Assembly: GCF_016863195.1 (NCBI RefSeq)
Contig: NZ_BOOK01000004.1
Span: forward strand, 62,001 to 126,000
Direction: 5' to 3'
From: Paraplanobispora takensis
GTDB taxonomy: Bacteria; Actinomycetota; Actinomycetes; Streptosporangiales; Streptosporangiaceae
Length of the DNA: 64,000 bases
In this document: piece by piece, positions 26,950 through 34,222 of the stretch
Layout: each line of letters opens with the position of its first letter
Position numbering within the stretch: the first letter of the stretch is position 1
The notes under the pieces: model-generated
Seen by the model: only the letters and a program-made list of their open reading frames with translations
What the model was told of the DNA's origin: nothing
Database searches by the model: none
Made by a program: the position numbers and the translations under genes

Positions 26950-27556
26950 GGCGCCTTCCGGGACGCTTTCCGGGGCCGGGGTGGTGGCGTGCGGGGCGCT
27001 GGCGGGGCACGTGCGGGACATCGCGCAGCGGCGTGGGTGGGCGGTGGAGGTGTATCCGCTCCCGCCGCTGCTGCACAACCGGCCCGCCGCCATCGCGGCC
27101 GAGGTCGAGGCGGTGGTCGAGGAGGTCAAGGGCAGGCACCGGCGGCTGGCGCTGGCCTACGCCGACTGCGGGACCTACGGGGCCCTGGACGAGCTGTGCG
27201 GGCGGCACGGCCTGGTACGGCTGCGCGGGGAGCACTGCTACGACGTCTTCGCCGGACCGCTGGCGCGCGAGCTGACCGAGGAGGAGCCGGGGACCTATTT
27301 CCTGACCGACTATCTGGTCCGCACCTTCCACCGGTCGGTCGTGGTCGAGCTCGGCCTGGACCGTTATCCCGGCCTCCGCGACGTCTACTTCGCCCACTAC
27401 CGCCGCGTCGTCTGGCTGGCCCAGCGCCCGGTCCCGGCCCTGCGCGCGCAGGCCGTACGGGCTGCCGGGATCCTGCGCCTGCCCCTGGTCGTCCGGGAGG
27501 TCGGTGACGCGGCCCTGGAACGCGGGCTGGAGGAGCTCCTGTCGCCCGGAAGGTGA
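26888..27556 (+). CDS. DUF1638 protein of corrinoid methyltransferase clusters
   Basis: 222 residues with DUF1638 features: [14 protein letters not shown] near residue 30, [59 protein letters not shown] and [14 protein letters not shown]. Conserved Cys residues in YADCGTYG and HCYDVFAG suggest a metal or cofactor site. The family is repeatedly found beside MttB homologues, corrinoid proteins and RamA/RACo, but its function is not established. ATG 26888 has GAGGAG 7 bases upstream and lies 62 bases inside the previous gene, a long overlap that fits translational coupling. It appears to be the last gene of the operon. Confidence 0.88.
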   Translation: MSNSPTAPTSTTASSTSCPSEAPSGTLSGAGVVACGALAGHVRDIAQRRGWAVEVYPLPPLLHNRPAAIAAEVEAVVEEVKGRHRRLALAYADCGTYGALDELCGRHGLVRLRGEHCYDVFAGPLARELTEEEPGTYFLTDYLVRTFHRSVVVELGLDRYPGLRDVYFAHYRRVVWLAQRPVPALRAQAVRAAGILRLPLVVREVGDAALERGLEELLSPGR

Positions 27557-27752
27557 GGCCGACCTGCCCGCCGGGTCACATTCCCGCTGCCCCATTGACA
27601 GCTCCGGGGGCGAGGAGAAGTGTCCGAACTATCTCTACCGCGAGTCTGTACGGCCAGACCGTTGGCGGCATGTCGTCGAGCATTCGTGGGCCCAAGGATC
27701 CTCGGCGGGACCGTCGTGCCCGAAATCCGACGAGAGCGACTGGAGAGATCAC
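27557..27752 (+). other. Gap between the methyltransferase operon and the metalloprotease-like gene
   Basis: Contains TTGACA at 27595-27600, a consensus -35, but no TAnnnT at 16-19 bases, so the promoter is not convincing. GGAGAG at 27741-27746 is the ribosome site of the next gene. No hairpin terminator was found for the preceding operon. Confidence 0.4.
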
Positions 27753-29978
27753 ATGTCTGCTCCATCCGACCCCACCCAGGGGACATCGGCGTCCCTGTCC
27801 GGCGTGGCCGACCTCGAACAGCGTCTGCAGGAGGTCGTCCCGTCCGACGGGAGGGTTGCCGAGCAGCGGGAGGCATCCGGTCTCCGGCAGGGGCCGGGCC
27901 TCCAGCAGGAGACCCCGGGCCCGCAGGAGACCCCGGGCCTTCAGCAGGACGTGCAGTTCCAGCTGACGCGCGGCAGGTACCGCAGCGGAGGACAGGGCTA
28001 CCAGCTCGAACTCCGGGTGGACGTCGACGGCGTCCGCCCGCAGAACCGGGTCAGCGCCGACTTCTTCTCCACCAGCGGGGGCACGACCTCCTACTTCGGC
28101 TCGTTCATCGTGCACTTCCCGACGGTCACCGTCACGACCGCGCAGGTCGTGCTCGAGGGGACGGGGAACTTCACCTTCACCGCCGGCGCCCCGGTCGTGC
28201 GCGTGACCATCCCGCGCCGGACGACCGCGCAGCCGCAGGGCGACGCCACGGTGCAGTTCCTCACCGCCTCCGGCCAGCCCGGCGCCGGCTACGCCTGCCC
28301 GTTCGTCTCGCCGTACTTCCGCAGCGTGACCCTGGAGCAGGACTCGGTGACCGGGACCGTGCCGTTCGTCTCCTACGACACCGCCGCGCTGCCCCAGCCG
28401 CCGACCAGCCCGGCGCGCGTGCTCACGGTCGTGAAGTCCTACGCCGAGGCGGGCATCGAGCTGCAGATGTCCGGCATCTCCAACATCATCGCCACCTCGG
28501 CGGCCGGAACCGACCTGCTCTGGAACGACGCCGAGCTGCACAACGCGATGGTGCAGCACTTCAGCGCCTTCGCCAACGTGCCGCAGTGGAAGGTGTGGAT
28601 GCTGGTCGCCAGCGCGCACACCGGCGGCTACCGCGGGATCATGTTCGACTACAGCGACGCCACCCAGCGCCAGGGCGCGGCGGTCTTCTACAACGCCATC
28701 CAGGGGAGCACCCCGCAGTCCCAGCGCGCCCAGCTGCGCACCTACGTGCACGAGATCGGCCACGCCTTCAACCTGCTGCACTCCTGGCAGAAGAACCTGG
28801 CCGTCCCGCCGCAGCCGCTCGGCCCCAACGGCGGCTTCGGGGACCTGAGCTGGATGAACTACGTCCAGAACTACCAGCCCCTGTCCGGGGCGGGCGGGGA
28901 GGCGGCCTACTGGGCGGCGTTCCCGTTCCAGTTCACCGACAGCGAGCTGGTCCACCTGCGCCACGCCAACTACCGCGATGTGATCATGGGGGCGAGCCCC
29001 TTCGGGACCGGCGCCGCCGAGATCGCCCCCGAGCTGTTCGAGGAACCGGTCGAGGACCAGTCGGGCCTGGCCCTGGAAGTGCGGGCCAAGGAGACCTTCG
29101 CCTTCGGCGAGCCGGTGGTCGTGGAGCTCAAGCTCTCCACCACCGACCTGCGCGGCCGCAGCACCCACGGCCACCTGCACCCGGACACCGACTTCACGCA
29201 CGTCGCCGTCACCCAGCCCTCCGGCCGGACCGTGCTCTACCGGCCGATGCTGCGCCACTGCTCGGACGACGCGGCCGTGATCCGGCTGGACCAGGACAAC
29301 CCGGCGATCTACCGCAGCGCCTACATCGGCCACGGCGCCGACGGGCACTACTTCCAGCAGCCCGGCGAGTACCGCGTCCGGGCCCAGTACCTGGCCTCCG
29401 ACGGCTCCAGGGTCGTCTCCCCCGTGTGCAGGATCCGGGTCCGCTACCCCGTCACGCAGACCGACCAGGAGGTCGCCGAGCTGCTGATGGGCGAGGACAC
29501 CGGCAAGCTCCTGACCCTGCTCGGCTCCGACTCCCCGGCGCTGGCCTCGGGCAACGCGGCGCTGCGGGAGGTCATCGACAAGCACGGCAAGCACCCGCTG
29601 GCGGTGTACGCCCGCATGGTCCAGGGCATCAACGCGGAGCGGGAGTTCAAGAACCTCACCGCCGACAACGAGCTGAAGGTCCGCCAGCCCGACACCAAGG
29701 AGAGCATCCAGCAGCTCACCCTGGTGGCCGACGCCTCGGCGCGGGGCGAGGGCGTCGACAACATCACGCTGAACATGGTGATGCGCCGCCTGGCCGGCGC
29801 CCAGGCCAAGCAGGGCGACCTGGAGCAGGCCACCGGGACGATCGACAAGATGGTCCGCACCTTCGAGAGCAGGCAGCTGCGTCCGGCGGTGCTGGACCAG
29901 ATCCGCCGGCAGGCCGAGCGCACCAAGGCGGCGCTCGCCTCCGAGACGAAGGAGAGGCCCGGGCAGAAGAAGAAGTGA
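27753..29978 (+). CDS. Metzincin-motif (HExxHxxNxxH) zinc metalloprotease-like protein
   Basis: 741 residues. The N-terminus is Gln/Pro-rich with repeats (GPGLQQETPGPQETPGLQQ) and no signal peptide. A beta-rich domain (about 66-215) precedes a catalytic-type domain with HEIGHAFNLLH at residues 333-343: H333, H337 and H343 as zinc ligands, E334 as base, with Asn where metzincins usually have Gly; SWMNY after it could be the Met-turn. A second beta-sandwich-like part (360-560: LALEVRAKETFAFGEPVVVELKL) and a helical tail ending in KKK follow. ATG 27753 follows GGAGAG by 6 bases. Next gene, 34 bases on, is likely co-expressed. Cytoplasmic or non-classically secreted; target unknown. Confidence 0.75.
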   Translation: MSAPSDPTQGTSASLSGVADLEQRLQEVVPSDGRVAEQREASGLRQGPGLQQETPGPQETPGLQQDVQFQLTRGRYRSGGQGYQLELRVDVDGVRPQNRVSADFFSTSGGTTSYFGSFIVHFPTVTVTTAQVVLEGTGNFTFTAGAPVVRVTIPRRTTAQPQGDATVQFLTASGQPGAGYACPFVSPYFRSVTLEQDSVTGTVPFVSYDTAALPQPPTSPARVLTVVKSYAEAGIELQMSGISNIIATSAAGTDLLWNDAELHNAMVQHFSAFANVPQWKVWMLVASAHTGGYRGIMFDYSDATQRQGAAVFYNAIQGSTPQSQRAQLRTYVHEIGHAFNLLHSWQKNLAVPPQPLGPNGGFGDLSWMNYVQNYQPLSGAGGEAAYWAAFPFQFTDSELVHLRHANYRDVIMGASPFGTGAAEIAPELFEEPVEDQSGLALEVRAKETFAFGEPVVVELKLSTTDLRGRSTHGHLHPDTDFTHVAVTQPSGRTVLYRPMLRHCSDDAAVIRLDQDNPAIYRSAYIGHGADGHYFQQPGEYRVRAQYLASDGSRVVSPVCRIRVRYPVTQTDQEVAELLMGEDTGKLLTLLGSDSPALASGNAALREVIDKHGKHPLAVYARMVQGINAEREFKNLTADNELKVRQPDTKESIQQLTLVADASARGEGVDNITLNMVMRRLAGAQAKQGDLEQATGTIDKMVRTFESRQLRPAVLDQIRRQAERTKAALASETKERPGQKKK

Positions 29979-30012
29979 CCCCTCCGGCCACGACACCGAG
30001 AAGAAAGCCATC

Positions 30013-30495
30013 GTGATCCGTATAGAGCTGACCGCTCCCGGCGGGCCGCACCCCGCCGGGAAACCGGTCCCCGTCAGCGTCTCCGTCGTCGGCACGACCG
30101 AGCTCCTGCTCGTCGGCGTCCTCGACGGCTCGGAGGACGGCAGCCGCTATCCCCGCTATCGCCCCTCGGTCTCCCTGGGCGGCCAGATCGTCGCCGCGCC
30201 GCCCGCCGCCGAGGACCCGCTCGTCGCCGCGCTGCGGGTCTCCGACTTCGCCCGCCTGGCTCCGGGCGAGCCCTTCGATCCCTGCGCGTCCCGGTCGCTG
30301 GCCACCTTCGAGACCTTCGTGCCGGAGGCACCCGGCTCCTACGTCTACACTCTGGCTCTCGACACGCAGAGCAGCGCCCCGGAGCAGTGGCTCGGCCGCA
30401 TCAACCAGACCGACGTCCCGGAGGTCCTGGCCCTCGTCAGCCAGGTCCCCCGGTTCCGCGTCACCTCTCCGCCCCTGGTCGTCGAAGTCCGGTGA
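30013..30495 (+). CDS. Hypothetical beta-rich protein paired with the metalloprotease-like gene
   Basis: 160 residues, no signal peptide or membrane segment. The pattern of alternating hydrophobic strands (RIELTAPGGPHPAGKPVPVSV, ETFVPEAPGSYVYTLAL, RFRVTSPPLVVEV) looks like an immunoglobulin-type or C2-like beta sandwich. It resembles the C-terminal beta domains of the preceding protein in style (ELTAPGGP... versus LELKLSTT), which hints at a shared fold. GTG 30013 has only a weak purine run upstream. It is 34 bases after the metalloprotease-like gene and probably its partner, inhibitor or specificity subunit; that is inference from adjacency alone. Confidence 0.65.
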   Translation: MIRIELTAPGGPHPAGKPVPVSVSVVGTTELLLVGVLDGSEDGSRYPRYRPSVSLGGQIVAAPPAAEDPLVAALRVSDFARLAPGEPFDPCASRSLATFETFVPEAPGSYVYTLALDTQSSAPEQWLGRINQTDVPEVLALVSQVPRFRVTSPPLVVEVR

Positions 30496-30534
30496 GGTCC
30501 CGGTGAGGTCGTGGTGAGGTCGTGGTGAGGCGGG
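30491..30534 (+). repeat. Four 11-bp tandem repeats upstream of the sigma-factor gene
   Basis: GGTGAGGTCCC, GGTGAGGTCGT, GGTGAGGTCGT and GGTGAGGCGGG run from 30491 to 30534 with a perfect 11-bp period. The heptamer GGTGAGG is separated by 4-bp spacers, the geometry of SARP-type and PhoP-type direct-repeat operators. It spans the stop of the upstream gene and lies about 90 bases before the sigma-factor start. Confidence 0.7.
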
Positions 30535-30621
30535 GAACCGTACGGCGTCCAGCGGCGGAGTAGAGGGTGTGAGCGCGTCCGCGCTCTCAGACAAGGACCC
30601 TCTGATGACTGGACGAAACAG

Positions 30622-31254
30622 GTGGTGACGCTGGCGTTCCCCGACCGGGCCGCGACGCCCGCCGCGCCCCCTACCGCGCCCTCCGCTCCGCCGTCCGCCC
30701 CGGTCGCCACCCTGGCCTCCGACGCGGCGCTGATCGAGGAGTCGCTGGCGGACCCCGACAGGTTCGCCGGGCTGTTCGACCGGCACGCCGACGAGATCCA
30801 CCGGTACGCGGCCCGGCGCCTGGACGACGTCACCGCGGCCGACGACGTGACGGCCGAGACGTTCCTGGTGGCGTTCCGCAAGCGCACCCGATACGACCCG
30901 GCCCGGTCCGACGCCCGGCCCTGGTTGTACGGCATCGCCTCGAAGCTGATCTCCGGCCACCGCAGGGCCGAGACGCGCAGGCTCAAGGCCCTGGCCCGGC
31001 AGGCTCCCGAGCGCGCGACCGGCTTCGAGGAGCGCAGCGCGGAGCGGGTGACCGCCGACGGGCTGCGCCCAGCGCTGGCCGCCGCCCTGGCCGGGCTCAG
31101 CTCCGCCGAACGGGACCTGCTGCTGCTGGTCGCCTGGGCCGAGCTGACCTACGAGGAGGCCGCCGAGGCACTCGGCATCCCGATCGGGACCGTGCGCTCC
31201 CGGCTGTCCCGGACCCGAACCAAGATCCGCCGCTCCCTGGAGTCGCACGCATGA
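30622..31254 (+). CDS. ECF-type RNA polymerase sigma factor
   Basis: 210 residues: Pro/Ala-rich start, sigma region 2 (FAGLFDRHADEIHRYAARRL ... DVTAETFLVAFRKR, with -10-recognition block ARPWLYGIASKLISGHRR) and region 4 (LSSAERDLLLLVAWAELTYEEAAEALGIPIGTVRSRLSRTR). Directs RNA polymerase to a specific promoter set. GTG 30622 is followed by a second in-frame GTG at 30625; no strong ribosome site is seen. It overlaps by ATGA a CU044_5270-type gene, which takes the place of the anti-sigma factor. The 11-bp repeats upstream may be its control site. Confidence 0.92.
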   Translation: MVTLAFPDRAATPAAPPTAPSAPPSAPVATLASDAALIEESLADPDRFAGLFDRHADEIHRYAARRLDDVTAADDVTAETFLVAFRKRTRYDPARSDARPWLYGIASKLISGHRRAETRRLKALARQAPERATGFEERSAERVTADGLRPALAAALAGLSSAERDLLLLVAWAELTYEEAAEALGIPIGTVRSRLSRTRTKIRRSLESHA

Positions 31255-32348
31255 ACGAGGACGAGATCCGGCTGGTGGCGGGCGTCCGCCCGGACGCGCC
31301 GCCGTACGACCCCGAGGCGAAGGCCGCGGCCCGGCGGGGGCTGGTCGCGGCCGCCGCCACGCGCGCCCCGTCGCGGCCCCTGTGGCGCAGGCCGCCGGCG
31401 ATGCTCCTGGCCGGGGCGCTGGCGGTGGCGGTCGCGGCGACCGTCCCCGCGCTGGTCACCGGTGCGGGGCCAGGGCCCGGACCTGGGCGGGAACCCTCCG
31501 GGAAGGTCGTGGTGGCGCTGCCGAAGCTCGCTCCGGTGTCCGCGACCGAGGTGCTCGGCCGGGCCGCCAGGGCGGTCAAGGCGGAGCTGGCCCCGCGCGA
31601 CGACCAGTTCGTCAAGGTCGAGTCGGAGACGATGTACGGCGCCTTCAGCGGGAACTCCGTCAACACGGAGACGGGCGAGACTCTCCCGGAGACCCGCTAC
31701 CTCTACCGGACCAGGCGGGTGATCTGGCAGTCGGCCGACGGCAGCAGGGAGGGCTCGCTGAGGATCGAGTACCTGGAGCCGAAGGCCTACCCCGGCTGGC
31801 CGATCCCGGAGGGGGCCGACGACGAGGCCGGGAAGGTGGAGATGCTCAGACTTCCGGTCTGCGAGCCTCTCCCGGCCCGTCTGCGCACCGACCACGCGGC
31901 GCTGAAGCGCCTGCCCGCCGACGCCGGGGGCATGCGCGCCCACCTGTACGACAGCGCCCGGGACGGCGGCTCCAAGGGTGAGGAGGACGAGGCCGCCTGG
32001 ACCCGGGTGGGCGACCTGCTGCGGGAGAACTACATGCCCGCCGCGCAGCGGGCCGCGCTGTTCGAGGCGGCCGCGACGATCCCCGGGGTCGACGCGGTGC
32101 GGGACGCCGAGGACGCGGCCGGCCGCCGGGGCATCGGCGTGGGCCGGGTGGGGCCCGACGGGGTCAGGGAGGACCTCGTCTTCGACCCGCAGACCTACGA
32201 GCTGCTGGGCGAGCGCGGGATCGTGGTGGACGGGAAGCGGGCCCAGTCCCCCGAGGGGAGCCTGGTCGCCTCCACCGCGCAGCTGTCGGTCACCGTGGCC
32301 GACGAGGCGCCCGCGGTCCCCGACGACGACGCCTCCGGCTGCGGCTGA
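31251..32348 (+). CDS. CU044_5270-family membrane-anchored protein (sigma-factor partner)
   Basis: 365 residues. A short cytoplasmic N-terminus (MNEDEIRLVAGVRPDAPPYD) with basic RRPPAML precedes one transmembrane segment (about 49-72) and an extracytoplasmic domain beginning after a Gly-Pro linker. Motifs FVKVESETMYG, ETRYLYRTRRVIWQSADGS and REDLVFDPQTYELLGE are those of the CU044_5270 family, commonly found next to ECF sigma genes in Streptosporangiales. It probably senses an extracytoplasmic cue and controls the sigma factor, although no classical anti-sigma zinc motif is present. The start overlaps the sigma stop (ATGA). Confidence 0.85.
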   Translation: MNEDEIRLVAGVRPDAPPYDPEAKAAARRGLVAAAATRAPSRPLWRRPPAMLLAGALAVAVAATVPALVTGAGPGPGPGREPSGKVVVALPKLAPVSATEVLGRAARAVKAELAPRDDQFVKVESETMYGAFSGNSVNTETGETLPETRYLYRTRRVIWQSADGSREGSLRIEYLEPKAYPGWPIPEGADDEAGKVEMLRLPVCEPLPARLRTDHAALKRLPADAGGMRAHLYDSARDGGSKGEEDEAAWTRVGDLLRENYMPAAQRAALFEAAATIPGVDAVRDAEDAAGRRGIGVGRVGPDGVREDLVFDPQTYELLGERGIVVDGKRAQSPEGSLVASTAQLSVTVADEAPAVPDDDASGCG

Positions 32349-32366
32349 GGCCGGGGCCGGCCTTTT

Positions 32367-32394
32367 CGGTGCGGCCCCGATCCGGGCCGCACCG
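32367..32394 (+). terminator. Strong hairpin after the CU044_5270 gene
   Basis: CGGTGCGGCCC (32367-32377), loop CGATCC, GGGCCGCACCG (32384-32394): a perfect 11-bp GC-rich stem starting 19 bases after the stop at 32348. A CCTTTTCGG stretch precedes it. Confidence 0.75.
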
Positions 32395-32441
32395 GACAAC
32401 TCAGGACGGCGCCGGGCGGAACGGACCCGGGCGGCGGGAAC

Positions 32442-32458
32442 GTGACCCTGTTTTTAGC
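32442..32458 (-). promoter_or_regulatory. Weak match to the GCTAAG/GTTAAG-type direct repeat
   Basis: On the minus strand GCTAAA-N5-GGTCAC (32458 down to 32442) resembles the GCTAAG-N5-GTTAAG element seen at 33473 and 35567. The first half is close, the second poor. It lies 45-61 bases before the first PepSY-like gene. Confidence 0.3.
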
Positions 32459-32502
32459 GGGGGCTGGACAGGTGCGCTCCGACGCTCGGGAAAGCTCGGA
32501 TC

Positions 32503-32838
32503 ATGAGACAGATCAGCATGATCGCGAGGGCCGCCCTCGCCGCCGCGGGGGCCGCCGCGCTCCTGCTCGCCGGGGGCGGCGTCCCCGCCACGGCTCAGGC
32601 GGCCGGCTCCGCCGTCCGGCCCGCGCCCGCCGTGGCGGAGGAGATCACCGCCCGGCGGGCCGCCGAGATCGCCCGGGGCTACGTCCCGGACGGGCGGGTC
32701 GTCGGGACCGAGCGCGTGTGGGAGCAGGGCCTGTGGACCTGGTGGGTGCAGGTCGTGGACGGCGCCTGGAAGTACGACTTCTACATCTCGGCCGTGAGCG
32801 GGAACGTCGTCAGGTTCAAGATCAACCTCAACCGGTGA
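32503..32838 (+). CDS. Small exported PepSY-like protein
   Basis: 111 residues: signal peptide (ARAALAAAGAAALLLAGGGVPATAQA) and a single short PepSY-like module with EEITARRAAEIARGYVPDGRVVGTERVWEQG, WTWWVQVVDGAWKYDFYISAVSGNVVRFK. This pattern (alternating basic helix then Y-D-F-Y-I-S strand followed by S-G-x-V) is typical of PepSY domains that inhibit peptidases or modulate sensors near the wall. It is a paralogue of the protein at 35618, and the two bracket a two-component system, so they may be its regulated outputs or ligands. ATG at 32503 follows AAGCTCGGATC, a weak ribosome site. Confidence 0.8.
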   Translation: MRQISMIARAALAAAGAAALLLAGGGVPATAQAAGSAVRPAPAVAEEITARRAAEIARGYVPDGRVVGTERVWEQGLWTWWVQVVDGAWKYDFYISAVSGNVVRFKINLNR

Positions 32839-32852
32839 GTCCCGGGCCGATC

Positions 32853-33449
32853 TCAGTCGTGGAGCCGGTGGACGGGTGAGCCGTCGCCCGAGCAGCGCAC
32901 CTCGATCTTGACGTCGGTCTCGTCCGCCTCGAACTCCACGCGGGCCCGTACGGCGGGGCCGCGTTCCACGTCGTCCACCTGGAAGCCCTGGGCGGGACTC
33001 CACGAGCGGAGCGTGACCAGGCCACCGGAGCACCGGGCGATCACGCTCCCGCCCGCCGTCCTGATCACCCTGCTCCGGCCGGCGGAGTTCCCCGGGGAGG
33101 ACGCGGCGGGAGACGGCTCGGACGTCCTGCCCGGCGTGGGGTCCGGGGAGCCTCCGGTCCCGCCGGGATCCGGCGACCCGGTCGGCGTGGCGCCGGGCGT
33201 CGGAGCGTCGGTCGGCGTGGCGCCGGGCGTCGGGGCGCCGGTGGAGGCGGGGTCGCCGGTCACGGGCGGGGCGGCCGCGACCGGGGTGGTGCGGGCCAGC
33301 GCCTCCTCGATCTCGGCGGAGGACAGCGGCCGGTGCGCGGAGGCCGTCAGCGGCTCACCCAGAACGGTGATCACCGCCGCCCCCGCTCCGGTCGCGAGAA
33401 CGCCGGTGGCCAGCCATCCGGCCACGACAAGAGGAAATCGCCTGCGCAC
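32853..33449 (-). CDS. Hypothetical membrane-anchored protein with Pro/Thr-rich stalk
   Basis: 198 residues: one N-terminal membrane segment (about 6-30), a Pro/Thr/Gly/Ala low-complexity stalk with tandem (T-P-G-A-T-P-T) units encoded by two copies of a 30-bp repeat (33181-33210, 33211-33240), and a C-terminal beta domain (about 125-198) with Cys residues in IARCSGG and EVRCSGD probably joined by a disulfide. The region 122-198 resembles small extracytoplasmic domains of septum-type actinobacterial proteins of unknown function. It is antisense-facing the PepSY gene and shares the upstream gap with the divergent two-component operon. Confidence 0.7.
   Translation of the reverse strand: MRRRFPLVVAGWLATGVLATGAGAAVITVLGEPLTASAHRPLSSAEIEEALARTTPVAAAPPVTGDPASTGAPTPGATPTDAPTPGATPTGSPDPGGTGGSPDPTPGRTSEPSPAASSPGNSAGRSRVIRTAGGSVIARCSGGLVTLRSWSPAQGFQVDDVERGPAVRARVEFEADETDVKIEVRCSGDGSPVHRLHD
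33181..33240. repeat. 30-bp tandem repeat in the stalk-encoding region
   Basis: Two copies of a 30-bp unit starting GTCGGCGTGGCGCCGGGCGT at 33181 and 33211, differing at two bases. On the coding minus strand they encode the T-P-G-A-T-P-T stalk. Confidence 0.8.
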
Positions 33450-33472
33450 GCGTCCACCTTGCCACCTTCGAT

Positions 33473-33500
33473 GCTAAGACGCGGTTAAGGGGCCGATAAC
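33473..33500 (+). promoter_or_regulatory. GCTAAG/GTTAAG/GATAAC 11-bp direct repeats before the response-regulator gene
   Basis: GCTAAG (33473), GTTAAG (33484) and GATAAC (33495) have start points exactly 11 bp apart, the spacing of OmpR-family head-to-tail sites. The array lies 42-69 bases before the response-regulator ATG, in the gap shared with the divergent stalk gene. The pair GCTAAG-N5-GTTAAG recurs inverted at 35567-35584. Autoregulation is the likely role. Confidence 0.6.
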
Positions 33501-33541
33501 GTGCTTTGAGCATGGGTCAAGCCCGGCTAACGTGACGGCAA

Positions 33542-34222
33542 ATGTCGAATGTGCTGCTCATCGAGGACGACGCCGCGATCCGCACCTCCCTCACCCGGGG
33601 GCTGCGCGACCGCGGCCACGCCGTCTCCTCCGCCCCCGCCGCCCTGGACGGCCTGCGCCTTGCCGTCGAGGAACGTCCCGACCTCATCGTGCTGGACCTG
33701 GGCCTGCCCGACATGGACGGGGTGGACCTGCTGCGCATGCTCCGCGCGGTCAGCCACGTCCCGGTCATCGTCGCGACCGCCAGGGACGGCGACGCGGAGA
33801 TGGTCAAGCTGCTGGACGCCGGGGCCGACGACTACGTGGTCAAACCGTTCAGCGCCGCCCAGCTCGACGCCCGCATCCGCGCGGTGCTGCGCCGTTCCGG
33901 CGAGAGCCGTACGGACAGCTCGGTGACCGTCGGCGGCCTGCGGGTGGACCCGCGCACCCGGGAGGCGACGCTGGACGGCGCCCCCCTGGACCTGAGTCCC
34001 CGCGAGTTCGACCTGCTCCACTATCTGGCGGCCAGGCCCGGTGAGGTGATCACCAAGCGCGAGCTGCTCACCCACGTCTGGCAGGTGCCCTACGGCGGAG
34101 CGGACAAGACCGTCGACGTCCACCTGTCGTGGCTGCGCCGCAAGCTCGGCGAGACCTCCGCCGAACCCCGCTATCTGCACACCGTGCGCGGCGTGGGCGT
34201 CCGGCTGGCCGGACCGTCGTGA
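33542..34222 (+). CDS. OmpR/PhoB-family response regulator
   Basis: 226 residues. Receiver domain with acidic pocket EDD (8-10), phospho-acceptor D52 (LIVLDLGLPDMDG), T near VATARDGD and K in VVKPF; winged-helix trans_reg_C domain with LSPREFDLLHYLAARPGEVITKRELL, and the recognition helix KTVDVHLSWLRRKLGE, then RGVGVRL. It binds direct repeats as a dimer, and an 11-bp repeat array lies upstream. The kinase gene overlaps its stop by GTGA. Start ATG 33542 has a weak GACGGCAA upstream. Together with the kinase it resembles the CseBC/AfsQ-like class, but is not assigned to either. Confidence 0.95.
   Translation: MSNVLLIEDDAAIRTSLTRGLRDRGHAVSSAPAALDGLRLAVEERPDLIVLDLGLPDMDGVDLLRMLRAVSHVPVIVATARDGDAEMVKLLDAGADDYVVKPFSAAQLDARIRAVLRRSGESRTDSSVTVGGLRVDPRTREATLDGAPLDLSPREFDLLHYLAARPGEVITKRELLTHVWQVPYGGADKTVDVHLSWLRRKLGETSAEPRYLHTVRGVGVRLAGPS

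Noticed and set aside
27595-27600. Consensus TTGACA promoter before the metalloprotease-like gene
   Set aside because: No acceptable -10 at the required spacing.
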